From Pontibacillus sp. HMF3514 (GTDB taxonomy: Bacteria; Bacillota; Bacilli; Bacillales; BH030062), in assembly GCF_009858175.1 (NCBI RefSeq), contig NZ_CP047393.1, forward strand, positions 372,001-436,000: DNA of 64,000 nt. Direction: 5' to 3'. A model generated the notes under the pieces. It was not told where the DNA came from, did not search any database, and saw only the letters and a list, made by a program, of their open reading frames with translations. Position 1 is the first letter of the stretch. Every line of letters begins with the position of its first letter. The position numbers and the translations under genes are program-made. Below are positions 17,923 through 26,480 of the stretch, piece after piece.

Positions 17923-19125
17923 CTAATTTGATAGAACTCTAGTAATCTTTTCAATAGCCCATTCAAGATCTTCTTCCTTGATTACAAGTGGCGGCGCAAA
18001 TCGGATAACATTTTCATGGGTCTCTTTACAAAGTAATCCTTCTTCTTTTAATTTTTCACAGTATGGGCGTGCTGGTTCATGTAATTCAACGCCGACGAAT
18101 AACCCTTTCCCCCGTACTTCCTTAATAGCAGGGTTGTTAATTTCTTTTAACTTATCTTGAAAATGTTGGCCAAGTTGGAAGGAGCGATCGGCTAGTTTCT
18201 CCTCTTCAATTACTTCTATCGAGGCTAGTGCTACAGCACATGCAAGCGGATTTCCACCGAAAGTAGAACCGTGTGATCCTGGTGTAAATACATCTAAAAT
18301 ATCTTGGTTTGCAGCAACACAGGAAATTGGCATCACACCACCACCAAGTGCTTTTCCAAGAATATATATGTCAGGCTTTACATCTTCCCAGTCACAGGCA
18401 AACATTTTACCTGTGCGAGCTAGACCTGATTGGATTTCATCGGCAACAAATAAGACATTCTCACTTTTGCAGACTTCATATGCTTTTTTCAAGAACCCTT
18501 CTGGTGGTATGACAATTCCTGCTTCCCCTTGAATTGGTTCGAGTAAAAAGCCGGCTGTATTTGGTGTGATGGCCTCTTTTAATGCATTGATATCTCCATA
18601 AGGTACTAGCTTTATTCCTGGTAGGACTGGACCGTAATTGCGTTTGCCGTCCTCATCAGACGATAGGGAGACAGCTGCCATTGTTCTACCATGGAAGTTG
18701 CCTTCACATACAATGATCTCAGCTTTGTTTTCGGGTATCCCTTTTTTTTCATAACCCCAGCGGCGTACTGTTTTTATTGCTGTTTCTACTGCCTCGGCAC
18801 CTGTATTCATAGGAAGAACCATGTCTTTTCCAGTCATCTCATATAACTTTTTGTAAAATGGCGCAAGCTGGTCATTATGGAATGCTCGTGAAGTTAAGGT
18901 AACACGGTTCGCCTGTGCTATTAAGGCTTCTATAATTTTAGGATGTCTATGACCTTGGTTTACAGCAGAATATGCACTTAACAAATCCATATAGGTGTTT
19001 CCTTCGGGATCTTTAACCCAGACACCCTCAGCTTCTGAAATAACGATGGGAAGGGGATGATAGTTATTTGCTCCATATTGTTTTGTTTGTTTTATAATTT
19101 CGTTTGATTTTCTTAAGGTGTTCAT
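17923..19125 (-). CDS. rocD: Ornithine aminotransferase
   Basis: Transfers the delta-amino group of ornithine to 2-oxoglutarate, giving glutamate semialdehyde and glutamate. About 400 residues, class III aminotransferase. Key segments are [20 protein letters not shown], the [12 protein letters not shown] stretch, [16 protein letters not shown] with the PLP-contacting Asp, and the Lys of [10 protein letters not shown]. Start is ATG 19125, with AAGGAGG upstream; the frame runs 16 codons further but through the leader. First gene of the roc operon and directly behind a sigma-54-type promoter. Confidence 0.96.
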   Translation of the reverse strand: MNTLRKSNEIIKQTKQYGANNYHPLPIVISEAEGVWVKDPEGNTYMDLLSAYSAVNQGHRHPKIIEALIAQANRVTLTSRAFHNDQLAPFYKKLYEMTGKDMVLPMNTGAEAVETAIKTVRRWGYEKKGIPENKAEIIVCEGNFHGRTMAAVSLSSDEDGKRNYGPVLPGIKLVPYGDINALKEAITPNTAGFLLEPIQGEAGIVIPPEGFLKKAYEVCKSENVLFVADEIQSGLARTGKMFACDWEDVKPDIYILGKALGGGVMPISCVAANQDILDVFTPGSHGSTFGGNPLACAVALASIEVIEEEKLADRSFQLGQHFQDKLKEINNPAIKEVRGKGLFVGVELHEPARPYCEKLKEEGLLCKETHENVIRFAPPLVIKEEDLEWAIEKITRVLSN

Positions 19126-19160
19126 TCTATTCCTCCTTAAATTGTTTTCACTAGGTTTAT

Positions 19161-19178
19161 ATGCAAAATGCATGCCAA
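19161..19178 (-). promoter_or_regulatory. Sigma-54 (SigL) promoter of the roc operon
   Basis: On the minus strand TTGGCATGCATTTTGCAT matches the -24/-12 consensus TTGGCAC-N5-TTGCAT with one change, and GG and GC are separated by exactly 10 bases. It lies 36 bases before the rocD start. A sigma-54 promoter next to a RocR-type activator is the known arrangement for arginine catabolism in bacilli. Confidence 0.88.
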
Positions 19179-19224
19179 CTTAAAAAACTTGTGTTTGTGC
19201 CTTTTTTTATTTCAAGGTAAACTA

Positions 19225-19280
19225 AATGTGCAAAAATTTTTTTCGAATATTTACAATTATTTATAAATAATTTTGCGGTT
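19225..19280. promoter_or_regulatory. Candidate RocR upstream activating site
   Basis: Imperfect inverted arms around GCAAAA (AATGTGCAAAAATTT at 19225-19239) and TTTTGC (AATAATTTTGCGGTT at 19266-19280) lie upstream of the -24/-12 promoter and before rocR. Activators of the NtrC class bind such dyads. Assignment is inferred. Confidence 0.45.
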
Positions 19281-19332
19281 AGCTGTTATTGCATGACAAT
19301 AAACATATCTAGAAGTATAAGGATGGGATATA

Positions 19333-20736
19333 ATGGCGAAAAATAACGCAAAAGACATCCAATCATTGACTAAAATGAATAAATTATATGAAAAACTAGT
19401 TAATGAAGTAGATGTTGGTATTCACGTAATAAACGAAAAAGAAAAGACAATTGTTTACAACAAAAAAATGATGGAGATTGAATCAATGGCGAGTGAGGAT
19501 GTACTCGATAAAAATGTGTTGGATGTTTTTATGTTCAGAGAAAGTCAGAATAGTACACTTATTAAAGCATTAAAGATGGGGGAAACAACCAGAGACATCA
19601 AACAAACCTATTTTAATAATAAAGGAGAAGAAATTACCACGATTAATAACTCCTTTCCCATTAAAGAAAATGGAAAAATAACTGGGGCTATTGAAATCGC
19701 AAAAGACATAACTCAACTGGAAAGAGTCATTAAAGAAAATGTCCTCAATAAACAAAATAAAAAATTCACCTTTGACCAGATTATTGGACAAAGCAAGTTG
19801 ATTCAGAGCGTTGTGGATGAAGCAAAAAGAGCGACACGAACATCATCATCTGTGCTTGTAGTAGGGGAGACTGGAACTGGAAAGGAATTATTTGCTCAAA
19901 GTATTCATAATGGCAGTAACCGATCAAGTGCTCCTTTTATCTCTCAAAACTGTGCGGCCATACCAGATAGCTTAATGGAAAGTTTATTGTTTGGTACAAA
20001 AAAGGGAGCTTTTACCGGGGCAATAGATAGACCTGGTCTGTTTGAACAGGCTGATGGAGGCACATTGCTGTTAGACGAAATCAACTCGTTAGAGCCTTCC
20101 CTTCAGGCAAAACTTCTAAGAGTAATTCAAGAAAAATCCATTAGAAGAGTAGGGGATATGAAAGATAAAAAGGTTGATGTACGTATAATAGCTACCATTA
20201 ATGAGGACCCCATTGATGCAGTTGCGAACAATCGATTAAGAAAAGACTTATATTATCGACTAAGTGTTGTCACCTTATTTATACCACCTCTTCGTGACAG
20301 GAAAGAAGATGTTATGATGCTGACTCAGTCATTTATAGATAAATATAATGCTTTGTTTAGTATGGATGTAAAAGGGATAAGTGGAGAAGTTAAATTATTG
20401 CTTCAAAAGCATGATTGGCCTGGAAATGTACGGGAGCTGGAACATATGATAGAAGGGGCGATGAATCTAATTATGGGGGAGACAGTTATATCCACACAGA
20501 ATCTCCCCGGATGGTTTCGTGGTAGATACCTTACAGACGAAGAACCAATTAATCAGAAAGATACAGGTGATCTATCTGAAAGCTCAAAAACACTTCGTGA
20601 AAAGATGACAGAAGTAGAAAAATACTATGTTCAACAAGTACTTGAGAAAAACGGAAATAACATTTCAAAAGCTGCAAAAAATCTTGGCATTAGCAGGCAA
20701 AGCTTACAGTACAGATTAAAGAAGTTTGATTTATGA
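19333..20736 (+). CDS. rocR: RocR-type sigma-54-dependent transcriptional activator
   Basis: 467 residues in three parts. A PAS sensor (about 15-130) probably binds ornithine or citrulline. The AAA+ domain (about 150-380) has Walker A GETGTGKE, the sigma-54 contact loop GAFTGA, Walker B GGTLLLDEIN and the arginine finger region LRKDLYYRL. A Fis-type helix-turn-helix ends the protein (NNISKAAKNLGISRQSLQYR). It is divergent from rocD, whose promoter is of sigma-54 type, so it should switch on the roc operon when arginine breakdown products are present. AGGATGGGAT precedes ATG. Very similar in layout to B. subtilis RocR. Confidence 0.92.
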   Translation: MAKNNAKDIQSLTKMNKLYEKLVNEVDVGIHVINEKEKTIVYNKKMMEIESMASEDVLDKNVLDVFMFRESQNSTLIKALKMGETTRDIKQTYFNNKGEEITTINNSFPIKENGKITGAIEIAKDITQLERVIKENVLNKQNKKFTFDQIIGQSKLIQSVVDEAKRATRTSSSVLVVGETGTGKELFAQSIHNGSNRSSAPFISQNCAAIPDSLMESLLFGTKKGAFTGAIDRPGLFEQADGGTLLLDEINSLEPSLQAKLLRVIQEKSIRRVGDMKDKKVDVRIIATINEDPIDAVANNRLRKDLYYRLSVVTLFIPPLRDRKEDVMMLTQSFIDKYNALFSMDVKGISGEVKLLLQKHDWPGNVRELEHMIEGAMNLIMGETVISTQNLPGWFRGRYLTDEEPINQKDTGDLSESSKTLREKMTEVEKYYVQQVLEKNGNNISKAAKNLGISRQSLQYRLKKFDL

Positions 20737-20899
20737 GTTTGAAATGTTTTGTATATAGCAGAGAATAAGAGTTTACATTGAGAATACGACTGGCATTCCA
20801 CAGCTTAGAACCAGTCTTGTTACAAGAGTACGTTTTACTACCAATACCTCGTAGTATATAATTAAATGTCAAAGCTGAACAAAAGATAGGAAGTTTCTT

Positions 20900-22387
20900 A
20901 TGAATAAACGAAAACACAACGGATATAAAAAATCCGGAAACAAGCCAAATAGATCTGGAAAACCGAATAAGAAACAGCACAATAAGCGTGGGAATCAACC
21001 AGATGCCAAACACAATAGGAAGCATAAGAAAGTAAATGCGCCCCAAAGTGGCCAGAAAATCGCAACAGCAAAGGTGACTTGCTCCGGTCTGACCAGCGAG
21101 GGCATAGGTATTGCCCAGTGGGAAGGGAAGCGGTTGGAGGTGGCGGATCTACTTCCTGGTGAAACGGCAGAGGTCATGGTGTCTAAAAAGGGGCAGTATG
21201 TGTACGGGGATCTAAAGAAGGTCATTACGCCATCTAAAGATCGGGTCACGCCTCCATGTCCGTATTACTACGAGTGTGGTGGATGTCAGATTCAGCATAT
21301 GAGCGATCAGGCGCAAGCTCGTTTCAAACAGGACACCGTAGCTTCTCTCATGAAACCGTTCGGAAAACCGGATTCTATTTTGACAATGGATCATCCATAT
21401 GATTATCGAAATAAGAACAATCTAACATACGGTATGAATAAAGACCGTCAAATTATTGGAGGACTGTACGCCCAGAACTCTCATGAAATCATACCGATTG
21501 ATAAGTGTTTGATTCATGATCCGAAAGCAGATGAGATCGCGAAGACTATTCAGGGAATGATGAAGTCCTTTAAAATGCAGCCTTACAATGAAGACACAGG
21601 GCGTGGCTTCCTTCGACATGTATTAGTCAAGGTGGGCAAGTTCAGTGGAGAGATCATGGTGGTATTGGTTGCTGCGTCACCTGTGTTCAAAGGGAAGAAT
21701 AATTTTGTTAAAGCCCTTAGAAAGGCTCACCCAGAAATTACGACCCTCTTGCATAACGTAAATACCCGGAGCGACAGCATGGTATTAGGTAATGAAGAAA
21801 AGGTTCTATTCGGCAAGGGGACCATAACAGACACCCTTTGCGGAATGGAGTTCGAGATCTCTGCGAAATCCTTCTACCAGATCAATCCTGTTCAGACGGA
21901 AAAGCTCTATTCTAAAGCGATTGAAATGGCGGATCTAACTGGAGAGGAAACCGTGATTGATGCGTACTGCGGAACAGGTACGATCGGTATTGTTGCCAGC
22001 CAAAAAGCTGGTAAAGTTATTGGTGTGGAGCTGAATAACGATGCGGTAAAAGACGCAATTCGCAACTCAAAGCGTAACGGTGTAAAAAATGCCCGATTTT
22101 ATCAGGGCGATGCCGGACAGTTCATGGTGCAGATGGCAGAACAAGGTGAAAAAGCTGACGTAGTCATTTTAGATCCGCCACGAAGCGGAAGTGACGAAGC
22201 ATTCTTGTCCAGTGTGGTAAAACTGAAGCCGAAGCGGGTCGTGTATGTGTCCTGTAACCCTGAGACGCAGGCGCGTGATTTGAAGTACTTAGATAAGAAC
22301 GGATATAAGGTTGTAGAGATTCAGCCAGTGGATATGTTTCCGCAGACGAACCATGTAGAAAGCGTTGTGAAATTAGTAAGGAAATAA
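20900..22387 (+). CDS. 23S rRNA (uracil-C5)-methyltransferase RlmCD/RumA type
   Basis: 495 residues. The first 50 residues are very basic and low-complexity (MNKRKHNGYKKSGNKPNRSG onward), an RNA-binding extension longer than usual. Then a TRAM domain (VTCSGLTSEGIGIAQWEGK), a four-cysteine iron-sulphur-like cluster (CPYYYECGGCQIQH with an earlier partner), a SAM-binding Rossmann domain with DAYCGTGTIG, and the catalytic end VILDPPRSG plus VYVSCNPET with the nucleophilic Cys. It makes 5-methyluridine in 23S rRNA. Single gene with a terminator just after the stop. Which of the bacillar paralogues it equals cannot be told from sequence alone. Confidence 0.9.
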   Translation: MNKRKHNGYKKSGNKPNRSGKPNKKQHNKRGNQPDAKHNRKHKKVNAPQSGQKIATAKVTCSGLTSEGIGIAQWEGKRLEVADLLPGETAEVMVSKKGQYVYGDLKKVITPSKDRVTPPCPYYYECGGCQIQHMSDQAQARFKQDTVASLMKPFGKPDSILTMDHPYDYRNKNNLTYGMNKDRQIIGGLYAQNSHEIIPIDKCLIHDPKADEIAKTIQGMMKSFKMQPYNEDTGRGFLRHVLVKVGKFSGEIMVVLVAASPVFKGKNNFVKALRKAHPEITTLLHNVNTRSDSMVLGNEEKVLFGKGTITDTLCGMEFEISAKSFYQINPVQTEKLYSKAIEMADLTGEETVIDAYCGTGTIGIVASQKAGKVIGVELNNDAVKDAIRNSKRNGVKNARFYQGDAGQFMVQMAEQGEKADVVILDPPRSGSDEAFLSSVVKLKPKRVVYVSCNPETQARDLKYLDKNGYKVVEIQPVDMFPQTNHVESVVKLVRK

Positions 22388-22424
22388 GAAGCAGGAGCCC
22401 GTTAAAGGGTTCCTGTTTCTTTTT
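22388..22424 (+). terminator. Terminator after the RNA methyltransferase gene
   Basis: GAAGCAGGAGCCC, six-base loop, GGGTTCCTGTTTC, then five T. It directly follows the stop codon. Confidence 0.85.
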
Positions 22425-22501
22425 AATTATTAGGGGATTAAATCAATATTGACTTTTATTTTTACAGTTTTCATTTCCCTAGTAGCTAGCCTTATGCTGT
22501 T

Positions 22502-23251
22502 TCAATCAATAACATTAATTTTTTGGTTTTCGTATAAGGTCTTAATGTTTGTATTGACTTGTTCTGTGATTAGGTGGGTTAAGTTATCGGCTGGACAAAC
22601 GATATGGTTAGAAATCGTATCCAATTTATCAGCTGTAACCATACCGATAATTTCTGTAGAGACAGATGCCATTTTTCGTTTTACTGCGGCCTCTTCCAAG
22701 CTTGGTACACTAATACCTATTTGAGGGTCTATTTTATATATTCCCATAATATATAAATCCGCTCTCATGTTATTTAATGTTTCTGTAGTATCTATCCCCA
22801 AATTAACCATTGACTGCTTAAATAAAGTGCCACCGATCATAATAACTTCAACTTCAGTGTGATTTGAAAGCGCCATAGCGATGGGGGGGCTGTTTGTTAT
22901 TATAGTCCCTTTTAAAGACAAAGGTAGCTGTTGTACCAACTGTAAGTTAGTAGTTCCACCATCTATCAATATCACCATATCGTCTTTAATAAGATCTAAG
23001 GCTTTCGAGGCCAAATTCGTTTTTGTTTCATTATACATTTCTTGTCTAGTAGAAAAATCCTCGACTGGTGGTCCTTTTCGTAATGCTCCACTATGTACTC
23101 TCTTAATAAACCCTTGATTATCTAACTCTTTTAAGTCTCTACGAATCGTATCTTCTGAAACAGATAATCTTTTACTTAGATCACTTGCAATAACTTTGTG
23201 CTCTTCATTTAATATATCAACAATTTTTTGTTGCCTTTCTTGTTTAAGCAT
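22502..23251 (-). CDS. DeoR family sugar-operon repressor
   Basis: 249 residues. N-terminal DeoR helix-turn-helix: RQQKIVDILNEEHKVIASDL, then SVSEDTIRRDLKELDNQGFI. The C-terminal sensor has the DeoR phosphosugar-binding pattern IDGGTTNLQLVQQLP, then ITNSPPIAMAL, and MIGGTLF. Divergent from the mannitol-type PTS operon, with a good promoter of its own and direct repeats in the shared leader, so it is the likely repressor of that operon. DeoR control is unusual for mannitol, which bacilli normally control with MtlR, and fits the idea that the operon handles a different hexitol. Confidence 0.9.
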   Translation of the reverse strand: MLKQERQQKIVDILNEEHKVIASDLSKRLSVSEDTIRRDLKELDNQGFIKRVHSGALRKGPPVEDFSTRQEMYNETKTNLASKALDLIKDDMVILIDGGTTNLQLVQQLPLSLKGTIITNSPPIAMALSNHTEVEVIMIGGTLFKQSMVNLGIDTTETLNNMRADLYIMGIYKIDPQIGISVPSLEEAAVKRKMASVSTEIIGMVTADKLDTISNHIVCPADNLTHLITEQVNTNIKTLYENQKINVID

Positions 23252-23281
23252 AGACGTATTACTCCTCTGTTAATTTCTTAA

Positions 23282-23309
23282 ATTGTATCATATATTACAG
23301 TTATATCAA
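23282..23309 (-). promoter_or_regulatory. Promoter of the deoR-type gene
   Basis: On the minus strand TTGATA, 16 bases, TACAAT, ending 31 bases before the ATG. Confidence 0.65.
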
Positions 23310-23359
23310 ATTTAAACGCGTATAAATGGGCAGATAAATGCAAGTTAATGCTTTTGATA

Positions 23360-23411
23360 ATCAAAAAAATGCAAAAACATGCTTTACATCATCAAAAAAA
23401 CGCATTAATAT
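23360..23411 (+). promoter_or_regulatory. Promoter and candidate DeoR operator of the hexitol operon
   Basis: TTTACA (23383-23388), 17 bases, TAATAT (23406-23411). Two direct repeats ATCAAAAAAA(T/C)GCA at 23360-23373 and 23391-23404, 31 bases apart (about three helix turns), lie on either side of the -35; a third partial copy CGCAAAAACAAGC is at about 23421. Repeats placed like this are typical DeoR-family operators. Confidence 0.65.
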
Positions 23412-23451
23412 GGTGTTACACGCAAAAACAAGCAAGCAAGGAGGCAGAAAC

Positions 23452-24153
23452 ATGCAAAACCATGTAACCATTGCGCCATCAATTATGTGTGCTGATTTAT
23501 GTAATTTAGAAGAAAGCATTAGAAAAATTGAGAGAGCGGGACTTGATACTTTACACATTGATGTTATAGATGGATCGTTTAGTCCAAGTATGCCACTAGG
23601 TATTTCTACAATAGAACAGTTGAGAAAAATAACGGATATGAACTTTGATGTTCATATTATGTCTAATGATAATGAGTTTTTTATCCAAGAGATGCTCCGA
23701 ATTGGAGTTCAACAAATAACATTTCATCTTGAAACGACTACACATGTTGATCGCTATATTAATTTAATTAGAAAATATGATACCAAGGTTGGAATTGCGC
23801 TTAATCCGGCAACTCCTTTATCCGCCTTAGATTATGTATTACCTCAATGCGATACAGTTTTATTAATGTTAATTAATCCTGGCTTTGCAACTGATAAAGG
23901 TGAAAAGCAAGTACCATATGCTACACAAAAAGTGAAAGATCTATCTAATTTAATAAATTCAAATAATTTAAACACGAATATAGAGGTGGATGGACGTGTT
24001 TCTTTACATACCATCCCTGAACTAGTGAGTGCTGGTGCAGATATTTTAGTAGCTGGTAGTACGAGTTTATTTGAACCTAATCAAGGATTAGAAGAAAACA
24101 AAAAAACAATAGATGAACTTATAGTTAAGGGATTAAATGAGGAGGTAAAATAA
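23452..24153 (+). CDS. Ribulose-phosphate 3-epimerase family enzyme (possibly allulose-6-phosphate 3-epimerase)
   Basis: About 233 residues, TIM barrel of the pentulose/hexulose-phosphate 3-epimerase family. Metal and catalytic residues are visible in LHIDVIDGSF, FDVHIMSND, ITFHLE and IEVDGRVS; the usual GG after VD is GR. The phosphate loop is VAGSTSLF. It is shorter and more divergent than housekeeping Rpe and lies first in a PTS hexitol operon, so its substrate is more likely a hexulose 6-phosphate such as D-allulose 6-phosphate, giving fructose 6-phosphate. Start is ATG 23452 with AAGGAGG; the open frame reaches back through the promoter. Substrate is inference. Confidence 0.8.
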   Translation: MQNHVTIAPSIMCADLCNLEESIRKIERAGLDTLHIDVIDGSFSPSMPLGISTIEQLRKITDMNFDVHIMSNDNEFFIQEMLRIGVQQITFHLETTTHVDRYINLIRKYDTKVGIALNPATPLSALDYVLPQCDTVLLMLINPGFATDKGEKQVPYATQKVKDLSNLINSNNLNTNIEVDGRVSLHTIPELVSAGADILVAGSTSLFEPNQGLEENKKTIDELIVKGLNEEVK

Positions 24154-24154
24154 A

Positions 24155-24715
24155 ATGGCTAGTTATGAAAACGTAACCAATATAATTACAAATGAATTGT
24201 CAGCTACTTTATCTAATATTAACCACAATGATGTAGAGAATTTAATAGATGAGATCAATAAGGCGGAAAAAGTATTTTTCGTAGGAGTGGGCAGAGTTCT
24301 ATTATCATTAAAATCAATAGCAAAACGGTTAGCCCATCTTGGGGTTAAAACCTATGTTGTTGGTCAAACAACTGAACCAGCCATAACGGATAAAGATTTA
24401 CTTATAGTTGGCTCGGGGAGCGGTGAAACAGCATTCCCATTAATTATTGCAAAGAAGGCAAAGCAATTTAATGCGTCTGTTGCTCATATAGGTACAAATC
24501 CGAATAGTTCTATGTCTGAATATACAGATTCTTTCGTTAGAATTCCTACTAATTCAAAACTAAATAACCCTGAAGAAGTACACTCTGAGCAACCAATGAA
24601 AAGCTTGTTTGAACAAAGTCTATTATTATTGGGAGACGCAATTGCATTAATGATGGTTAAAGAGAGAAACATTGAAATAGAGTCTCTTTGGGAGTATCAT
24701 GCGAATTTAGAATAA
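24155..24715 (+). CDS. hxlB: 6-phospho-3-hexuloisomerase-like SIS-domain protein
   Basis: 186 residues with a single SIS domain. It tracks B. subtilis HxlB: VFFVGVGRVLLSLKSIAKRL, LLIVGSGSGET, MKSLFEQSLLLLGDAI and the end HANLE. HxlB interconverts D-arabino-3-hexulose 6-phosphate and fructose 6-phosphate. In bacilli it normally pairs with HxlA for formaldehyde fixation, but here no HxlA is present and the gene sits in a mannitol-type PTS operon, one base after the epimerase. Its ligand might be the 3-keto product of hexitol-phosphate oxidation. AGGAGG lies inside the end of the epimerase gene. Confidence 0.85.
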   Translation: MASYENVTNIITNELSATLSNINHNDVENLIDEINKAEKVFFVGVGRVLLSLKSIAKRLAHLGVKTYVVGQTTEPAITDKDLLIVGSGSGETAFPLIIAKKAKQFNASVAHIGTNPNSSMSEYTDSFVRIPTNSKLNNPEEVHSEQPMKSLFEQSLLLLGDAIALMMVKERNIEIESLWEYHANLE

Positions 24716-24764
24716 TAAAGGGACCGTGTACAGAACGAACGGTTAGTAAAAAGGAGGGGATTAT

Positions 24765-25955
24765 ATGAAAGCGCTACATTTTGGAGGAGGAAATATTGGA
24801 CGAGGGTTAATAGGTTATTTGCTTAATAAAACGGGTTTTGAAGTATGTTTTATAGATGCAAACCAACAATTGGTAGATAGTATTAATGATTACAACAACT
24901 ATTTAGTAAAACTACTAGATGAAGATAATACAGTAGAATCCATTTCTCCTGTACGGGCGTTGCATATTAGTTCCCAAGCAGAAGTGGTAAATGAAATCAT
25001 CGAATCTGATATCATTACCACTTCTGTAGGAGTTAATAATTTACCGAAAATAGCTCCTATCATTTCTAAAGGTCTATTAGAGAGAGCACGTTTGAATAAA
25101 GGTAAAATTGATGTCATCGCAAATGAAAATGCGATTAATGCTACTTCCATACTAAGGGAAGAGATTGCAAAGAATGTTACTGATAGTGAGATGGCGTCTA
25201 TCCAGACCTTTGTTGGGTTTCCTAATTCGGCTATTGATCGACTTTCTCTTTCTGGTGAAACGGATGAAAATGATAGGGGAGTTGCGCTTGTAGAACCTTA
25301 CTATGAGTGGGTTGTTAATAAATCTGAAATGGTTAATCCAGAGATACTTTCTCTGAAAGATATTACTTTTGTCGAAAGTTTAAAACCATATATAGAACGA
25401 AAATTATTTATGGTTAACATGGGTCATGCTACAACAGCTTATATTGCATTTTTAGAGGGATATAAAACCATTCAGAGTGCATTAAAGGATCCAATAATTG
25501 AGAGATTCCTAAGGGAAACTCTCAATGAGGTTAGTGGTTATTTTATTCAAACATACAATGTTCAGATTTCTGAAATGACCGAATTTATTGAGCAAACGTT
25601 AGAACGTTTTAAAAATGACAATATAAGTGATGATATTTTTCGAGTAGGTAGAGCTCCAATCAGGAAACTCGGTTATAATGAGAGGTTGGTTAAACCACTT
25701 AGAAGCAATTATGATTTAGGTTTATCAATCGATAATTTAACATTAGCTGTAGCCGCATCTTTGTTATTCGACAATCCTGATGATGAAGAGTCTGTCACTC
25801 TCCAATCCTTTATCCAGGATCATGGGGTAGATGAAGCTATATCTCACTTTACACAAATAGAGAACACTACAATTAAGACTAAGATAAAAAATAATTATGA
25901 TCGATTAAATAAGGGAAGCTCAATAAGCACATTAGTAAGCTTGAACGAAAGGTGA
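24765..25955 (+). CDS. mtlD: Mannitol-1-phosphate 5-dehydrogenase (or related hexitol-phosphate dehydrogenase)
   Basis: Oxidises mannitol 1-phosphate to fructose 6-phosphate with NAD. 396 residues. The N-terminal MKALHFGGGNIGRGLIGYLL Rossmann motif is characteristic, followed by VIANENAINATSIL and the NMGHATTAYIAFLEGYKTIQ segment with the catalytic Lys/Asn/His region typical of polyol dehydrogenases. AAAGGAGGGG precedes ATG. It belongs to the five-gene operon. Because two unusual sugar-phosphate isomerases are co-encoded, the physiological substrate may be another hexitol phosphate. Confidence 0.9.
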   Translation: MKALHFGGGNIGRGLIGYLLNKTGFEVCFIDANQQLVDSINDYNNYLVKLLDEDNTVESISPVRALHISSQAEVVNEIIESDIITTSVGVNNLPKIAPIISKGLLERARLNKGKIDVIANENAINATSILREEIAKNVTDSEMASIQTFVGFPNSAIDRLSLSGETDENDRGVALVEPYYEWVVNKSEMVNPEILSLKDITFVESLKPYIERKLFMVNMGHATTAYIAFLEGYKTIQSALKDPIIERFLRETLNEVSGYFIQTYNVQISEMTEFIEQTLERFKNDNISDDIFRVGRAPIRKLGYNERLVKPLRSNYDLGLSIDNLTLAVAASLLFDNPDDEESVTLQSFIQDHGVDEAISHFTQIENTTIKTKIKNNYDRLNKGSSISTLVSLNER

Positions 25956-25962
25956 GGGTAAT

Positions 25963-26400
25963 ATGTTAAGTGAACATTTAAAAGGAAATGTCCGTTTTTT
26001 ACAATCCGTTAATTCATGGGAAGATGCGATTCGAGAAGCAGCTTCTCCTTTGCTGGAAAATGGATCTATAACTTCTAAGTATATTGATGATATGATTCAA
26101 AGTGTAAATACAAATGGTCCGTATATCGTAGTTGTTCCAGAGATTGCATTACCTCATGCAAAAAATGAAAACAGCGTAGAAAAAACTGGGATATCTTTCT
26201 TGCAATTGCAAGACCCTGTATTCTTCCCAGAAGACAAAGAGGTAAAAATCTTATTTGTTTTAGCTGCAGAGGATAGCTCTGGACATTTAGATATAATATC
26301 TGATTTGTCTTCAGTGTTAATGGAAGAAGAGGTTAAGAATAAACTAAAAGAATCTAAGAGTGAGAAAGAGATTTTAGACTTATTAGACGAGGTTGAATAG
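25963..26400 (+). CDS. mtlF: PTS mannitol-type EIIA component
   Basis: Phosphate carrier of the hexitol PTS, cytoplasmic. 145 residues of the fructose/mannitol EIIA fold. The phosphorylated His lies in EIALPHAKNENSVEKTGIS, and the C-terminal LFVLAAEDSSGHLDIISDLS segment is typical. It starts 8 bases after mtlD with GGTGAGGG as binding site. Works with the EIICB protein encoded next. Confidence 0.92.
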   Translation: MLSEHLKGNVRFLQSVNSWEDAIREAASPLLENGSITSKYIDDMIQSVNTNGPYIVVVPEIALPHAKNENSVEKTGISFLQLQDPVFFPEDKEVKILFVLAAEDSSGHLDIISDLSSVLMEEEVKNKLKESKSEKEILDLLDEVE

Positions 26401-26480
26401 GTTTTAGGATGAATATGCACAGCTAATAAAATTTTGTATTTTTTGTAAATTCATTAAGTGATAAGAAAGGCGTGAATAAT

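Noticed and set aside
20690-21046. 118-codon minus-strand frame overlapping rocR and the methyltransferase
   Set aside because: Reverse complement of a Lys/Asn-rich start region and intergenic DNA; no start signal.
23338-23451. Upstream extension of the epimerase gene
   Set aside because: It would translate the promoter and operator; AAGGAGG and ATG at 23452 are clearly better.
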